A stretch of 64,000 bases of DNA from Cyanophora paradoxa (GCA_004431415.1 QPMI01000569.1:124001-188000), one strand, 5' to 3'; shown: positions 44,665 through 56,507, counted from the first letter of the stretch. Made by a program: numbers and translations. The notes: generated from the letters alone by a model not told the origin.

Positions 44665-47600
44665 ATGCTGATTGCCGGATGCCGGGGTGCGGCGCCGCGC
44701 CCCTGCCTCGCGCCGCGCGACACGCTGACTCCCGCGCGTCCGCGGGCGCAGCTGGCAGAGCTCCCGGGCATGGAGTCGAGGGATCACGCTGAGCGGGTCG
44801 CGCCCCGTCCCAGCGGGGCCGGTGCCCGCCCCCGGGATCGCGCAGGTGTGGCGGAGCGGCATCTCCCGCGCGGCGTCGGCCGCGAGACTTAGCTACGGCG
44901 GGGAGCTGCAGCCGGCATGGCAGCCGCGCTCCTGGGGCGCGCGCGGCGCTCCGGGGCTCTCCGCCACGTCCGCGGCGGCGACGAAGCGCGCGGGAAGGCG
45001 GCGGAGGCGGCGGCGGCGCCCGCGAAGGCGAAGCGCGGGCCGAAGAGGAAGAAGGCGGCGGCCGACTCGTCCTCCCCGCCCGCGTCGCCCCGCCCCGCCG
45101 ATCGCCTCCTCGCCGCCCCCGTCCCGCTTCGAGGCGCGCCCGCCCGCCCCCCGCCCGCTCGCCCGACCAGCCGGCGGCTCACGGGGCGGGCAGGTGGAGG
45201 ACTTCCTGAACACGGAGCTCGGCATGCGGCCGGAGGCGGTGAACACGTTCCTGTCGCGGCACCCCGCCCTGCTCGTCGACGGCGAGATGTTCCGCCTCGT
45301 GAGGCGCGCCCCCGCCCGCCCCGCGCCCCGCGGCCCCCGCCGCGCAGGACCTCGTGACTGGGCCGCAGGCGCACGACGAAGGGCCTCATCGCGTACGGCT
45401 TCAGCCACAGCGACGTCGCCGAGGCGCGCGCGCGCCCTCCGCCCGGTTCTCTGCGGGCGGGGCGAGCGGGGCGGGGCGCAGGTGGCGCAGAAGGAGTTCC
45501 GGCTGCTGGTGCTGCCCGAGGGAGACGCGGTCGCCCGCCTGAACACCGTCCGCGCCCACCTCGCCCTCCGCAAGCCCGCCGCGCGCCCTGCCCCGCCCCG
45601 CCCGCCCGCGCTCCTCGCGCCCTCTGAGGCGGGCGGGCGGGCGGGCGGGCAGGTGGTCCAGGCGGTCGTCGCGAACCCGTCCCACTTCCTCAAGCCCTCC
45701 GCCGTCGACGGCCGCTGGGCCTCCGCCGCCGCCGTCCGTCCCCCGCCCGCCCCGCGCGGTCGGTGGAGCGGGCCGAGGGGCGGGGCGGGCGGGCCAGGTG
45801 CTGCGGGGGGCGCCGGCGCGGCTGGGGAGCCTGGAGATCGCGGAGATCGTGCGGACGACGGGCATCCGCCTCTTCCACATCGGCGGCGAGGCCCTCGCCG
45901 CCCGGTCCGCCCCCAGCCCGCCCCCGCCGCCCCCGCCGAGCCCCGCCCGCCCCCGGCTGGCTAGAGGTCCCCACGGGCGCTTCTAGCACCACTCCCTAGT
46001 ACTAGCACTTTCTTCTCCGCGTTGGGGCGACGCTCCCTGCGCCCCCGCCCGCTCCGCTTCGTCCGACGGCGGCGCTCGCAGGCTGGAGGTGCTGACGGGC
46101 TACTTCACACTCGACCGCCCCACCCTCCTCCGCCTCTTCACCACCTACACCAGTGCGCAGCGCGCCCGCCCCGGGCGGCCCGGCGCGGCGCGGGCTGAGC
46201 GGGGGCGGGCAGTCCTGGTGCTCAACTCGCCGCCGGTGATCGACTCGTGGGCGCGGGCCATGTGGCGCATCTACGGCGACGGCTCCGAGCTCACCGCCCG
46301 CTCCCGAGGCCCGCCCGCCCCCGCCGCCTCGCCCTCCGCCCCCGCCGCTGACCGCACCCCAGGGAAGGCTCCGCCCCCCTACCCACCTCCGTCTACCTCC
46401 TCGCCCGCGGCCCAAGAGGCGCGTCCCAAGGGCCCCTCCCCCTCCCCCTTTGTGTACCCCGGGCTCAAATCCGGTACCCAGCCCGGAGACGGTGGACGCG
46501 GCGCGGCGCGTCCTCGAGGAGGAGCTGAGCATGAGCCCCGAGGAGGCGCGTACTCCCCCGTCCTCCGCCGTCCCGCCCCGGTCCGACTCGCGTACCCCCG
46601 CAGTCCCTGAAGACGCTGCGCCGATTCCCCTCCATTGCGAACCACGTGCGCCGTACCCCTCCTGGCCCCGCCCCCGTCCCCCCGGGATTGAGCCGGCCGC
46701 GAAGGCGCCCGCTCTGCCGGGGCGGATCGAGGCGCTCTGCCGCGGTTTCGCCGCAGCGAACGTCTCCCGCGAAGACCTTCGCCGCCTCGTCATCGTCCGC
46801 CCTACCTACGCCCCGCTTCTCTCTCTCCCCCCTCCTTAAATCGTCGGCCCCGCAGCTGAACCCCCGCATCGCTTTGTACGACTTTGAGGAGCACATCCGA
46901 CCGAAGGCGCGCGCCCGGTGCCGCGGCGCCGCCCGGGGCGAGCTGAGGCCGGCGCCCGCGCAGCTGGAGCTCCTCGTCGCGCGGCTGCGGATCGAGCCCT
47001 CCAAAGTCGGCATGGTCCGCCCCGGGCGCCGGGCCGCGCCCCTGGCCCGGCCCGAATTCACCGCACCCCCAGATGGTCCTTCGCGCGAACTCGTTCATAT
47101 CCGCTTCGCTGGAGAACAAGATCCTCCCCAACCTCCGGTGCCTTCTTACCCCCCGGCGGCTTCCCCCCCCCTGACGAGGCGGGCGCGGCAGGCGATGACG
47201 GAGGTCGGGCTCTCGGTGGGCTCCCCCCCCCCCCCTCCCCCCTCCCCCCCGCCCCCTTCGCCCCGGGCCGGGGGCTGAAGCGGGCGGGCCAGGAGGAGGA
47301 GATCGCGCACGTGCTGCGGGCGTGCCCGCGCCAGATCGCCGCCGACTTTGCCCACCGCTTCGAGTTCCTCAAGGCTCGCACCCCTACCCCCACTCCCCCC
47401 CCCTTCCCTCCTGCCCGCCCGCCCGCCCGCCTGGCGCCGCGACCGGCGCCGAGCTCGGACCCGCACGCGGCAGACGGCGATCGAGGGGATGTTGGGGTAC
47501 CCCGTCGGGTCCGCCGCCGCCGCCATCCGCCGCTCCCCAGCCCTCCTCGGCTGCGCCCGTACGGTCTGCCCTGTACCCTGTACCCCCCGTACCTGTATCC

Positions 47601-48445
47601 CCCTCCCCGCGGCCGACGGCCGGGCCCCGCAGACCGTCACGCACGTTGAGGCCCTCCTCCAGTACGGCATGAGCTCCGAGCAGGTGCCCCCCTCGCCCGC
47701 CAAGCCGCGCCCTCCCCCCCCCCTCTTCCGTAGGCCCGTTCTGAGCTGCGCGCCCGTACCCCAGGTCAAGAAGATTTTCAACAAGGTACCCGGGATCCTG
47801 GCCCTCTCCGCCGAGCGGACCATCGTGCGCCGTACACCCCCCATCGAATCCACGTACCCCCTTGCGACCGGTACCCCCTCCCCGCGCAGATTCCGAAGCT
47901 GGAGCTCATCCGCCAGTACGGGTACACCCTCGACGAGATCGTCGACGGGGGCGGCGAGGTCCGCGCCGCGTGTACCCCCTTCCCGCCCCTTGGGCCGAAC
48001 GCGGGGGGGCGGCAGTGCCTTGTGTACCCGCTGGAGGGGAAGATCCGGCCGCGGCTGGAGCGGGCGCGGGGGTCGGGGATCCTGCTGCCGGCGCCGGCGC
48101 CGCGGCCGGCGCTGCGGCACCTGCTGCGCAGCCAGGAGAGCTCCTTCTCGGGGTGGATCCAGGAGCTCCAGGCCACCGACACCCAGCAGGCCCGCCCCGC
48201 CCCGCCCCGCCCCGCCCCGCCCCGCCTGACGCGCCGGGGCCGCGCAGGTCAAGGAGCGGCTGGTGGAGTGGCTGCAGGAGCTCCCCGAGTTCGCCCGCCA
48301 CGTCGCCGCCGTCCAGGCCGCCCGCAGGGGGCGCCGCGGGCGCCTGCCCCGCCCGCCCCCGCAGCCCCCCGCCCCGCAGCCGCAGCCGGCCGCACCCCCG
48401 CCCGACCCCGCCCCGGACTGCAGCCCCGGCCCCGGGCCTGCGTAG
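44665..48445 (+). CDS. mTERF-like protein, unit 1 copy (frame-broken)
   Basis: Unit 1 version of the gene at 58557-62370. The exon 1/intron 1 boundary has four G instead of five (GATGCCGGGGTGCGG), which breaks the first join, and further G/C losses occur throughout. Near its 3' end (48329-48380) unit 1 is instead longer than unit 2 by three one-base steps, leaving the C-terminal frame intact in both. Confidence 0.65.
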
Positions 48446-48729
48446 CGCTAGCTGCACTGTGTTCATGATCGTGACGTGCGGCCCGCGCCTCTTCAATTAG
48501 TTTCCAGTTTTTCCAAGCCAGTCCAATCTATTAGTTATCGAGCAAGCCAACAACAACGGCGATTAATCATGATATCGAAATTGATAACCATTCCAGAAAA
48601 ATGAGTTCCAGATTAAATTAGCGCGAATTCGAACTGCAATTTTGAATTCTGTCACATCAAACCATTTGCAACGGCCCTAAGGGCCTTCCTTCCCCCAAGG
48701 CTGAAAATTGGGAAGAAGCCCTTGTCAAT
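48446..48729. other. convergent spacer mTERF-like / WD40 (unit 1)
   Basis: 284 bases, AT-rich (ATTAATCATGATATCGAAAT), with a CTAAGGGCCTTCC element near the WD40 stop. No gene. Copied at 62371-62653. Confidence 0.5.
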
Positions 48730-50518
48730 CTATTGGAACAAGACAGAGCTGAGGGCGTAGACGTTTCCGACGAAGTCGCCGGCGGCAATGCGCGCGCCGC
48801 ACGAGTCAACGCACGTGAAGGGTGCAAACCCTTCGAAGGCGCAAACCCGCTGCCCGGCGTCGGTGTGCGTCTGTTGGCGCTCAGCCCGTCAGGTCGATCG
48901 AGCGCAAAATTAAATATATAATTACTGAGATGCATATATATGCATATCCGCGAGGGCGGGGGGTCCGAGCATACCGAGAGGAGCTTGCCGGGGTCCGACG
49001 CGACGACCACGTTGGGTCTCAGCTCGATCGCCGCCTCGCTCACGGCCGCAGGCGGGTTGTAGAAGGCGCACGCCACCACGCTCCGGGGCGATGCCGTCGT
49101 CCGCTTTGTGGCGTCTCCGTACGCGTGGACGTGCGCCGCCGAGCGCTCTCCCAGCCCCTGGACCTGCGAATGCCGGACCAGCTCCCAATCAGCTAATGTG
49201 GAATATGAACTCGGGCGAAACAGTTGCGCACTGAATACTCCGAAAAGCGCGCCTTGTCGGATTGAATCATTGCCTAAGGGACCAAAGAATTGGTTCAAAC
49301 GAACCACTGGATGCGGGGACTCGATCGCTCAGCGGCATGCGCACCTCGACCTCGTAGACGCGAACGACGTCGCGCCCGCCCGCCTCGCAGCTCGCGACGA
49401 GGCGGGTCCGCCCCTGCACCGTGTCGTCCACGGACAGGCACTTGATGGGCGCATCGCTGACGATCGCGCTCCTCAGCTCCTTGCAGCCCGAACCCACGTC
49501 AAAGATCTGCAGCCGGTTTTGGCACTGAAACAGTAGAGAGATACAACAAAATTTAATCGTGTTCTCGACCTTGATCGCGTTTCCGACAGAGGCGATGAGC
49601 CGGCGGCCGTCTCCCGCAAAAAAGCAACTGGAGTTGCAATCAGAGAATATCTAGAACTGGAATTGTGGTAGGCCGTGCCTTGTGACGTTCGGCGCAAGGC
49701 CAGAGACGACTTTTGTTTCCTTTCCAGACACCCAACCACCGCCATCCGTCTTGATCTCCCAGATCCGCATCGTCCGATCTGCGAGCAGGGCATATATACA
49801 TCAGTCTTCGTACTTTGCGCAGGTGCACGCCATGCAGATAGGAAAGACGAATAGTTCTGAGATCAAGCACGTTGCTGTCTATCGCCATTTGCAACGCCCC
49901 GCCGGGGGCCGGCACCTTCAGAGCCGGAGACAAGGAGGCGCCCGTCGGGGGACCATCCGACGCTGTGGATGATGCCAGAGTGCCCACCGATCTGAGCCAG
50001 CTGCTCGTACGAGCCCGATATCGATGTCGCCCAAATCCGCAGTGTGCGGTCCCAGGACCCGGACGCAATGTAAGCGTCCGAGGGTGCCACCGCAACGGAC
50101 TTGACCACACCACCGTGCCTGAAAATTTAAAAGGGTTTGGATCCCAACGAGGCTCCATCTGGGACGGTTCGCTAGTGGCGGACCCGCGGAGGTGGCTTGC
50201 CAGAGGCCTTCCGAGTTGAACACGCGAATGGAGCGGTCGCGCGAGCCCGTTGCGAACCACTGGCCCGTCTTCGACCACCGCACGCACATCACCTGGTCCG
50301 GATCTCAGTTTCTTGCGATCGCACGATCGCGAAGCGAGCATGTCGATCGGGTGGCAGACCCCGGCCTTGTGGGAGCCGTTGCGCTTCTGTAGGCGCCGGC
50401 GCTCGGCAGCGTCGAGCGCCTCTGGGCTTTGGTCCTCCTCTTCTGCAGGGCGACAGTAAATTAAACGTTTAAGATTGCAGGTGAATGCCGTGACATGCGG
50501 AGCAGGTGATGTGAGCAC
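48730..50518 (-). CDS. WD40-repeat protein, 5'-truncated at the duplication junction
   Basis: Beta-propeller protein, probably a scaffold; partner unknown. From the 5' side: EEDQSPEALDAAERRRLQKR (about 50430); VMCVRWSKTGQWFATGSRDR and SIRVF (about 50290); GGVVKSVAVAPSDAYIASGS and WDRTLRIWATSI (about 50100); GGHSGIIHSVGWSPDGRLLV (about 49970); DRTMRIWEIKTDGGWVSGKE (about 49780); GDGRRLIASVGNAIKVEN (about 49600); QNRLQIFDVGSGCKELRS (about 49510); VRHSQVQGLGERSAAHV (about 49180); FTCVDSCGARIAAGDFVG and NVYALSSVLFQ before TAG at 48730-48732. The GH/WD dipeptide spacing gives at least four clear repeats. The true 5' end is not in the window: upstream the sequence switches at 50518/50519 to argA exon 1. 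Confidence 0.75.
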
Positions 50519-50818
50519 CGCCTCCGCCGCAATGAAGAATGCCGGCGCGGGCCCGCGGTGCCCCGCGCGCCCCGCGGCCCCGCGGTGACGGTCGCGCCCC
50601 ATCGGCTTGAAGGTCCACGCGACAGCGGCGCGGACGGCACCCGCAGCGCCGCGCCTGCCGCCGGCCAATGCGAGACTACAGCCGCCGGGGCGCCGTGCGG
50701 GGCAGGACGCCGCTGCTGCCGTCGTCGACGGCGCGACCTCTGGCGCTACGTGCGGAGGGGCGGCCCATGCGAAGAAGGGCAGGGCGAAGGCCGCGGCCGC
50801 CGGTCCCTCGGCCGCCAT
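50519..50818 (-). pseudogene. duplicated argA exon 1 fragment fused to the WD40 gene
   Basis: Identical to the first 100 codons of argA (start at 50818, MAAEGPAAAAFALPF), ending AFFIAAEA and then running in an open frame into WD40-side sequence (VLTSPAPHV, then EEEDQSPEAL). The rest of argA is absent here. If the duplication is real, this places the argA promoter and leader in front of the WD40 gene; if it is an assembly error the chimera does not exist. Confidence 0.7.
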
Positions 50819-51045
50819 TGCTTCTCGCGTTGGTACGCGAAATCAAGTGCAAGTACGACGGTGCACCTGTCGACCTTTCGGTCTGGGATCGCGGCTGCGA
50901 CGGGCGGCGGTGCTGTGATGTTCCAGAGTCTATTGGCGGTGTCGGGAGATCGCAAGGCCCGTGGCCGTCTCGCGGTCGAGAAACACGTACCCGGAAACCT
51001 GGATCCTGGCCTGCCGTTCTTCAAACTTCGGCCGTTCCGGCCGGG
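50819..51045. promoter_or_regulatory. divergent spacer argA fragment / Q-rich gene (unit 2)
   Basis: Copy of 37016-37242; 227 bases with the same length in both units. Confidence 0.4.
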
Positions 51046-53623
51046 ATGCAGCAGGACAGCGCGTGGTGGAGCTCTGGGGGGCCGTTCGATGGGCCTCTCG
51101 CGTTCGAGTCCTCGCAACAGTACACAAGCTCCAGCCTCCCCCCGTCCTCAACATTCCACAACGCGCAGTTTCCTAACAGCTCCCCAACTTACACCTACAA
51201 TAGCTATGACGTTTACCGAACGAGCTCCTTCGACCAGCAGAGTCTAGCGTCGACTGCGGGCGCGTCCGTTCCGCCCTCGTCGGTCCCGCAGCTGCCTCAG
51301 CAGCAGTTCTGGTCCTATCAGTCGCAGCCGCAGTTCTCGGCGCCTTACACCGACTCCGCGACCACGTTGTCGCAAGCTTCGCACTCACAGCAGGACTTCG
51401 CGGCTTACCAGTCCCTCCAGCCGATCGACCACTCTCAGCTAAGCGATGCAGGCGCGAGCGGACAGATCCCAGACTCGTTCGAGGTGCGTGTCGTCAACCC
51501 CCAAGATCTTACTTAGCCTGTTCGATGCGAGCGCCTCGCAGGACGCCCGCAGCGTCGCGGCGTACCGCGGCGAGCGGTTTCAGCCGATGCGCATGCAAGA
51601 GCAGACCTACCAGCCGGCCGGCACGTCTTTCCAGGGGACCTCTGCCACCCAGGTTCGAAACCTTGCCCGCAACCGCGCAAGCCGACGGCGGCTCACGCCC
51701 CTTGACAGCGGCAGGACGGCGGCGTCTTCGGCTACGAGCAATCGGACATGCAGTATGGGCTCGCGTATCCGCTGCCGTCGTTGGCGTCGGCGCGCGCCGA
51801 CCCTTACAGCTCCGCTGACTCCAGCAGGAGGTGCGGGGCCGGCAGTCGCACCGTTCTGCCGCGCGCTCTGACCCTCGCTGTCAGCTCGTTTGCCTTCGGG
51901 GGCCGCGGCGACAGCCCCTCGTTGCTGCAGCACCAGCAAACGCAGCAGCAGCAGCAGCAGCAACAGCAACTTCAGAGGAGCCCTGTGCTGCCCTCCGGTG
52001 TCCCGCTGACGCACTCGCTCGCGTCGACGGGGATGTCGTCGCATATGATGCATGCACTGCCGCCGCCGTTGCCCTCGCCGCCTCCGCCGCCGCCGCCGCA
52101 GCAGCAGCAGCTTCCGCCGACCTCCTCCGCCTCTTTCGTACCCCTGCCCGCGCCCCTCGCGCAGCAGCAGCGGCAGCAGCCGTTGACACAGGCTAGCATT
52201 TCATCCCAGTCCCGCCTCCTTCACTCCCTCTCCTCCTTCACGTCGAACCTCCCCCCCTCCACACAGAACCTGCCCAGGCCGCCCGCCCTCCCGCTTCCCT
52301 CCGAGCCGCCCGCGCAGCAGAAGCCTGGCGCCGCCCCAGTGCGGGCCGACACCCAGCAGCAGGGGTACAAGCACGCCGCTCACGCGGGGTACGGCTCGGG
52401 GCGGCGCGGCGCGACGTGCGAGCGGCCCCCGCCCCCCGGACGCCACCGCGCCCCGCGCCGACCGCCCTCGCAGGTCGGCCGAGGACCCGGCGGCCGCCGC
52501 CCCAAAGTCCGCCGCGACCCTCCAGGGCGCCTTTCACGCCGCCGCCTCCCAAACTCAGGCCTCCCCCGCAAGCTCCAGGGCGCCGTACCCCCCTACCTCG
52601 TGGGATGCCTTCGCGGCGTACCCCATTTCCGAGATCCCCCCGGGGTACACGTACGCGTCGGCGCCAACGTCCTTCTCCACGTCGGCGGAGCCGCTCCGAG
52701 CGGATGCGACGGCGTACCCCGCCCCGCAGACCCAGTTCCAGGCGTACTCCCGCCCGACGGGGGCGCCGGCGCCGCCCCTCCCCGGAGCCTCCCAGGTCAA
52801 GGTGGAGGCGGCGCGGGCCGGCGGGCGCGCCGGTGAGGCGGCGCCGCCGCCGCGGCAGCGGGGCCGGCCGCGCGCCCCCGAGGCCCGCGCCGACTTGCAC
52901 GCGCCGCGCGGCGGCGCTCCCCCGAGGGCCTCGGCAAGCGGGCGCGGGAGGAGCCGGTGGCAGCGGCGGCCCCGGAGGCGGAGCCGGCCCTACCCCCCGT
53001 ACCCCCCGACGTCGCACCCTGCGAGCCCCTCCCCTTCGTCCCCTTCGCCCCGAACCCCGCCCCCGCCCCCGCCCTCGCCCCCGAAGCTGCGCGGCCCGAC
53101 GGGCCGGGGGCTCCCTCGGGCGCCCCGGATCGGCCACCGCCGCCCCCGCCGCCCCCGGGCAGCCCGGCGGCGCCCCGGGGGCCCCGCCGCTGCTGCCGGC
53201 ACGCAGCTGCCGCCAGGCGCGGGCCCGGCGCGCACCCCGGCCACCACCAGAGGGGGCACCTCGGGAGGGGCGCGGGGCGCGGGGCCCGCTGGGGCCGCCC
53301 CCGCCCGGGGGGCGCAGCCGCTGGCGCCGCCGCTGCCGGCGCTGGCGCTGAAGGTGCCGTCGGCGGCGGCGGCGCCCCCGCGGCTGTGCCTGCCGTTCCG
53401 CGTCGTCCCGCCGGCGCCCATGAAGGTGGACCTGCCCCTCGCCGACCCCGAGGAGGCCCCGCGCTCGCCCACGGGCTCCGACCCGCCCTCGCCCCGCGAC
53501 GACTTCCCCTTCGCGTACGGCCCCTCCGAGGCGGCCCCCGTCGCCTACGAGCCGATACCCAAGACCGAGCTCGTCGACAACTCCTGGCGGCCGCCCCCGC
53601 CCCCGCGCCCCCTCCACACGTAG
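51046..53623 (+). CDS. Q/P/S-rich low-complexity protein, intact copy
   Basis: Begins MQQDSAWWSSGGPFDGPLAF. Exons traced: Ser/Gln/Tyr-rich 51046-51483 (QFPNSSPTYTYNSYDVYRTS, QFWSYQSQPQFSAPYTDSA), ending PDSFE; then DARSVAAYRGERFQPMRMQE to SATQ; then RQDGGVFGYEQSDMQYGLAY; then FAFGGRGDSPSLLQHQQTQ with a CAG-rich polyQ run (51940-51970) and poly-proline; an intron at about 52389-52473; then EDPAAAAPKSAATLQGAF, SWDAFAAYPISEIPPGYTYA; a Pro/Ala-rich stretch; and a C-terminus LPFRVVPPAPMKVDLPLAD, DDFPFAYGPSEAAPVAYEP to TAG 53621-53623. No domain is recognised. Such Q/Y/S-rich sequence is typical of transcription cofactors or RNA-granule proteins, which is only inference. The Pro/Ala-rich middle may contain one more intron. 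Confidence 0.6.
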
Positions 53624-54171
53624 CGCTCGCTGGCTGCCGCCGGCCCGCGCGCCCGCATCGATCCCGGCGGGCGGCGGGCCGTACGTATGCGACTCGTACT
53701 CGTAGCTGCTCTGACCGAATGCGTGCTGTTGTCGGTATATACGTAGCGAATCGGAAACTCGTGCATGCGACCCTGATTCAATTCGTATATGCATCAGCCT
53801 GGCAGCGGCAGGCAGGCAAGCTGAGGCAAGTAGCATGCACACGCGCAACGGGGTGCGCCGGTGGTACCATATGCGTGTCCGGCGCCAGTGGCCGCAGTCC
53901 GGCGCGCGTGCGGGCGCCTCGCGAACAGCGGGGTAACAGCGGGGTTTAATTTGAATCGGGTTGTCAAATTCGCAAAGAAACACATTAGTAAAAAACCGAA
54001 GAAACGAATCGAAGTTCAAGCGCACTGCGGAAGTGGGGGTCCAGGGGCGGAGGACGGGGGCTGGATGGAATTGGGAGCCGGGCGGCCGAGAGCGGGGCAA
54101 ATCTACATACTCTCTGCCTACCGGACACTACATTTACAGGGCGTCCGCTGTCATCGCAAGAACTGAACTCA
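53624..54171. other. convergent spacer (unit 2)
   Basis: Copy of 39776-40318; no coding sequence supported. Confidence 0.5.
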
Positions 54172-55493
54172 CTAGGAAACTGACTGGGTGACTGCTCCCT
54201 GTCGCGCTCTCCTCTGAAACTGAACGCACTGCGACACTGAAGCGAAAACGAAATGGGGCCGGGGGGCGGGCTCAGGCAGAGGGGGGCGGGGGGTGGAGCC
54301 CTCGCCGTCGCCGAAGCCGAGGAGCTTCTCGAGGCGCAGGCGCGCGTCGTCGAGCTCCGCCTGCTGCGCCGCCGCCCGCTCCGACCGCCTGCCCCGCCCC
54401 GCCCGTCAGCTCCGCCCCCGCCGAGCGAAACCCGCCGGGCGGGGCGGCGCGCGCACCGCTTGTCGCCTTCCTCCGGCGCGCGGCCTGTCTTCCACGCGGG
54501 GTCGATCGCCGACTCCTCCGGCGGCATAAAGAGGCTGCGCCCCGCGCCGTCAGCGCCGTCAGAGCGGCGGCGCGGCCGCCGAGGCGCGCGCATGCACCTG
54601 CCGGGCGGGACGACGCCCATCCTGTGGCCCGACTCCTCGCAGAAGTCGCGGATCTCTTCGGGGGCGAACGCCTCGACGTTCGGCGTCGGGAAGTCCTGCG
54701 GCGCCGCGTGGGCGCGCCGCGGCGGCCCGGCGGCGTACGCCGCAACCAACCTGGGCTTCGAGAAGCGTCGCGTAGCGGAGCGCCTCCTCCTCCGCCTCGA
54801 ACGCGAGGATGATGTCGTGCTCGCCCATCTGCGCCGCGTCGGCGCCGGCGCGCACGGGGCGCCGCGACGGCATCACCTTGAGGCTGTAGATGCCCTCATT
54901 GTCCGTGCCCGAGTGCACCAGCAGCACGAACACCTGGCGGCGGGAAAGGTCGCGATCCCTTGAGGCACGTGTACGCATGCCGAGAGGGATCGGCGGCGGC
55001 GGACCTTGCTCAAACCCAGCAGTGGATCCTCCTCCTCCTCCTCCTTCGGATAGCTGTCCAGCTCCTCGCCGTTGGCCTCCTTCTCTTGGATCTCCGCGGC
55101 CCGCCGGCGAAGAACAGAAAGGTCGATGTCGAAAGACGGGTCGCCTGCGAGATACAATTGCAGAACTTGAGCGCCACAGATCGGGCAGGCGTCCGTCGGC
55201 GGCAGCGCGTGGGGCGCACTGCTGAAGTCTGCCCGATCGTCCTCGGCCCACATCTCCGAGACGATAGTGACGCCCATCTTCTTTGGCCAATTCCACCTTT
55301 TGCTAGCACTCGCTGGCATCCAGCGGATCGCGAGCGCAGGGCGGAGCCACGCCGGCCGAGTCAGGCGGGCCTCCCGCCGCCGTGCCGCCGGGGCTGGCGC
55401 CGAGGCCGGCAAGGGCTGGCACAGACTCGAGGACGGGATGACGGGCGACGGCGCCGTGGCGCTCGTCGCAGGAAGCGGGCAACAGAACGCCAT
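54172..55493 (-). CDS. DUF3110 domain protein, probably plastid-targeted
   Basis: N-terminus MAFCCPLPATSATAPSPVIP followed by an Ala/Arg/Pro-rich, acid-poor stretch to about residue 60, like a transit peptide. Then NWPKKMGVTIVSEMWAEDDR, a CPICG motif with one Cys pair, SFDIDLSVLRRRAAEIQEKE and an acidic segment. The DUF3110 domain is spread over exons: VFVLLVHSGTDNEGIYSLKV, HDIILAFEAEEEALRYATLL, EAQDFPTPNVEAFAPEEIRD, FCEESGHRMGVV, LFMPPEESAIDPAW. A helical tail (QQAELDDARLRLEKLLGFGD) leads to TAG at 54172-54174. DUF3110 is found in cyanobacteria and plastid-bearing eukaryotes; its function is unknown. Introns carry GT donors, for example GTCCGCCGCC after LGLSK. Head-to-head with the small charged gene. 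Confidence 0.8.
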
Positions 55494-55576
55494 GGCTATT
55501 TGTACTGTACCCTCGGCTTCATCCCCCCACGGCGCCAGCTGTGATTCAAGCTCCTGTAACTTGTAAGCAAGCAGCG
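55494..55576. promoter_or_regulatory. short divergent spacer (unit 2)
   Basis: Copy of 41632-41713; 83 bases between opposed start codons. Confidence 0.45.
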
Positions 55577-56507
55577 ATGGCGGGACCTGAACAGGGCCAG
55601 GCCAGCGGCAGCGGCAGCGTTCCCGACGACGAGGAAATGGCCCGCCGTCTGCAAGAGGTTCGTCGGATACCCTACCGTGCCGGCCGATGCGCTGCCGTCG
55701 CTGTCATCGCTGCGCGGCCAACCTTGCACTGCCGGGGCAGCGCGCCTGCACCCAATCGGCCGTGCTTCGAAAGATGCGCGTGCTCTTGCGATTGTTGGTT
55801 GCAGTGGTTGGGCGCATGCGGCCGCTAAGGGTCGTCCTGTGACTCTCTAGCTTTTACTCGCTCCGCCCACGCCTCCGCTGAACGCGCCGCCCCGCTAGCC
55901 GTTCGAGCTGCTGACCCGCTGCGCGCGTCAGGAGTACGACCTGGAGCTTGCGCGGGCGATGTCGCACGAGCCCGGCATGCAGGTGTGCCAGCAGGGGGGC
56001 GGCGCCCTCCGAGCTCCTCGCCAACCGCGCCGTGCGCAGAGCGAGTTTGTGGCGAAGGACGCCGCGCACAACATGGGCGTGGCCGTAGACCCGCAGCGAG
56101 ACGAGGCGCTGGCCCGGTTCGAATCCGGCCCCGCGGCATCCCCGGGCCCCGCCCGCCCGCCCGCTTTCCCGCCGGCCTGACGGGGCGGGGCGGGGGCGCA
56201 GGGACATGGCGAAGGCGTACGAGGAGATGGCGCGGGCGGAGGCGGAGGACGAGTTCGAGAAGATGACGCGCAAGGTCAACGAGGAGATGGCGAGGTGACC
56301 CCCGGCCTCTTGACCCCCGCACCCCCTGCGCTTTTCCGACGCGCCCCGCTTCCCCTCCGCAGCAAGAAGACGCTCAAGCAGATGCAGGCGAGCGCGCCCC
56401 GCCCGGGCCCGGCTCGCCGCTCTCCGCCCCGCCGCATCTCGTCGCTGACCGGGTGGGGCGGCGCCCAGATAAGAGGAGAGGTCCCGCGGCCGGCCGCGAA
56501 GAAGTAG
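55577..56507 (+). CDS. small charged helical protein, intact copy
   Basis: Starts MAGPEQGQASGSGSVPDDEE. Exon pieces: DDEEMARRLQE, then EYDLELARAMSHEPGMQ, then SEFVAKDAAHNM, then DMAKAYEEMARAEAEDEFEK and MTRKVNEEMAR, then KKTLKQMQASAPRPGPAR and a basic tail ending RPAAKK, TAG 56505-56507. The EEMARRLQEEYDLELARAM run, if joined as read, resembles ubiquitin-interacting-motif type helices (acidic patch, then Ala/Leu-Ala and a late Ser), which is suggestive only. The middle exons predict a long amphipathic or coiled-coil helix. No family is assigned; the exact join around 56085-56205 is uncertain. Confidence 0.5.

Larger units (their letters stand above)
36716..50518. repeat. tandem duplication, unit 1 (13.8 kb)
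   Basis: The sequence from CGCCTCCGCCGC at 36716 recurs from 50519. Differences seen are one-base length changes, mostly in C or G runs, with unit 1 usually shorter (for example 37552 TACACGACT against TACACCGACT; 37289 GGGCTCT against GGGCCTCT). No base substitution was found in the parts compared by eye. Unit 1 has lost reading frames that unit 2 keeps. Confidence 0.95.

Noticed and set aside
51937-51966. CAG repeat as a repeat-expansion locus
   Set aside because: The polyQ run is short (about nine uninterrupted Gln) and the same length in both units; ordinary for a Q-rich protein.
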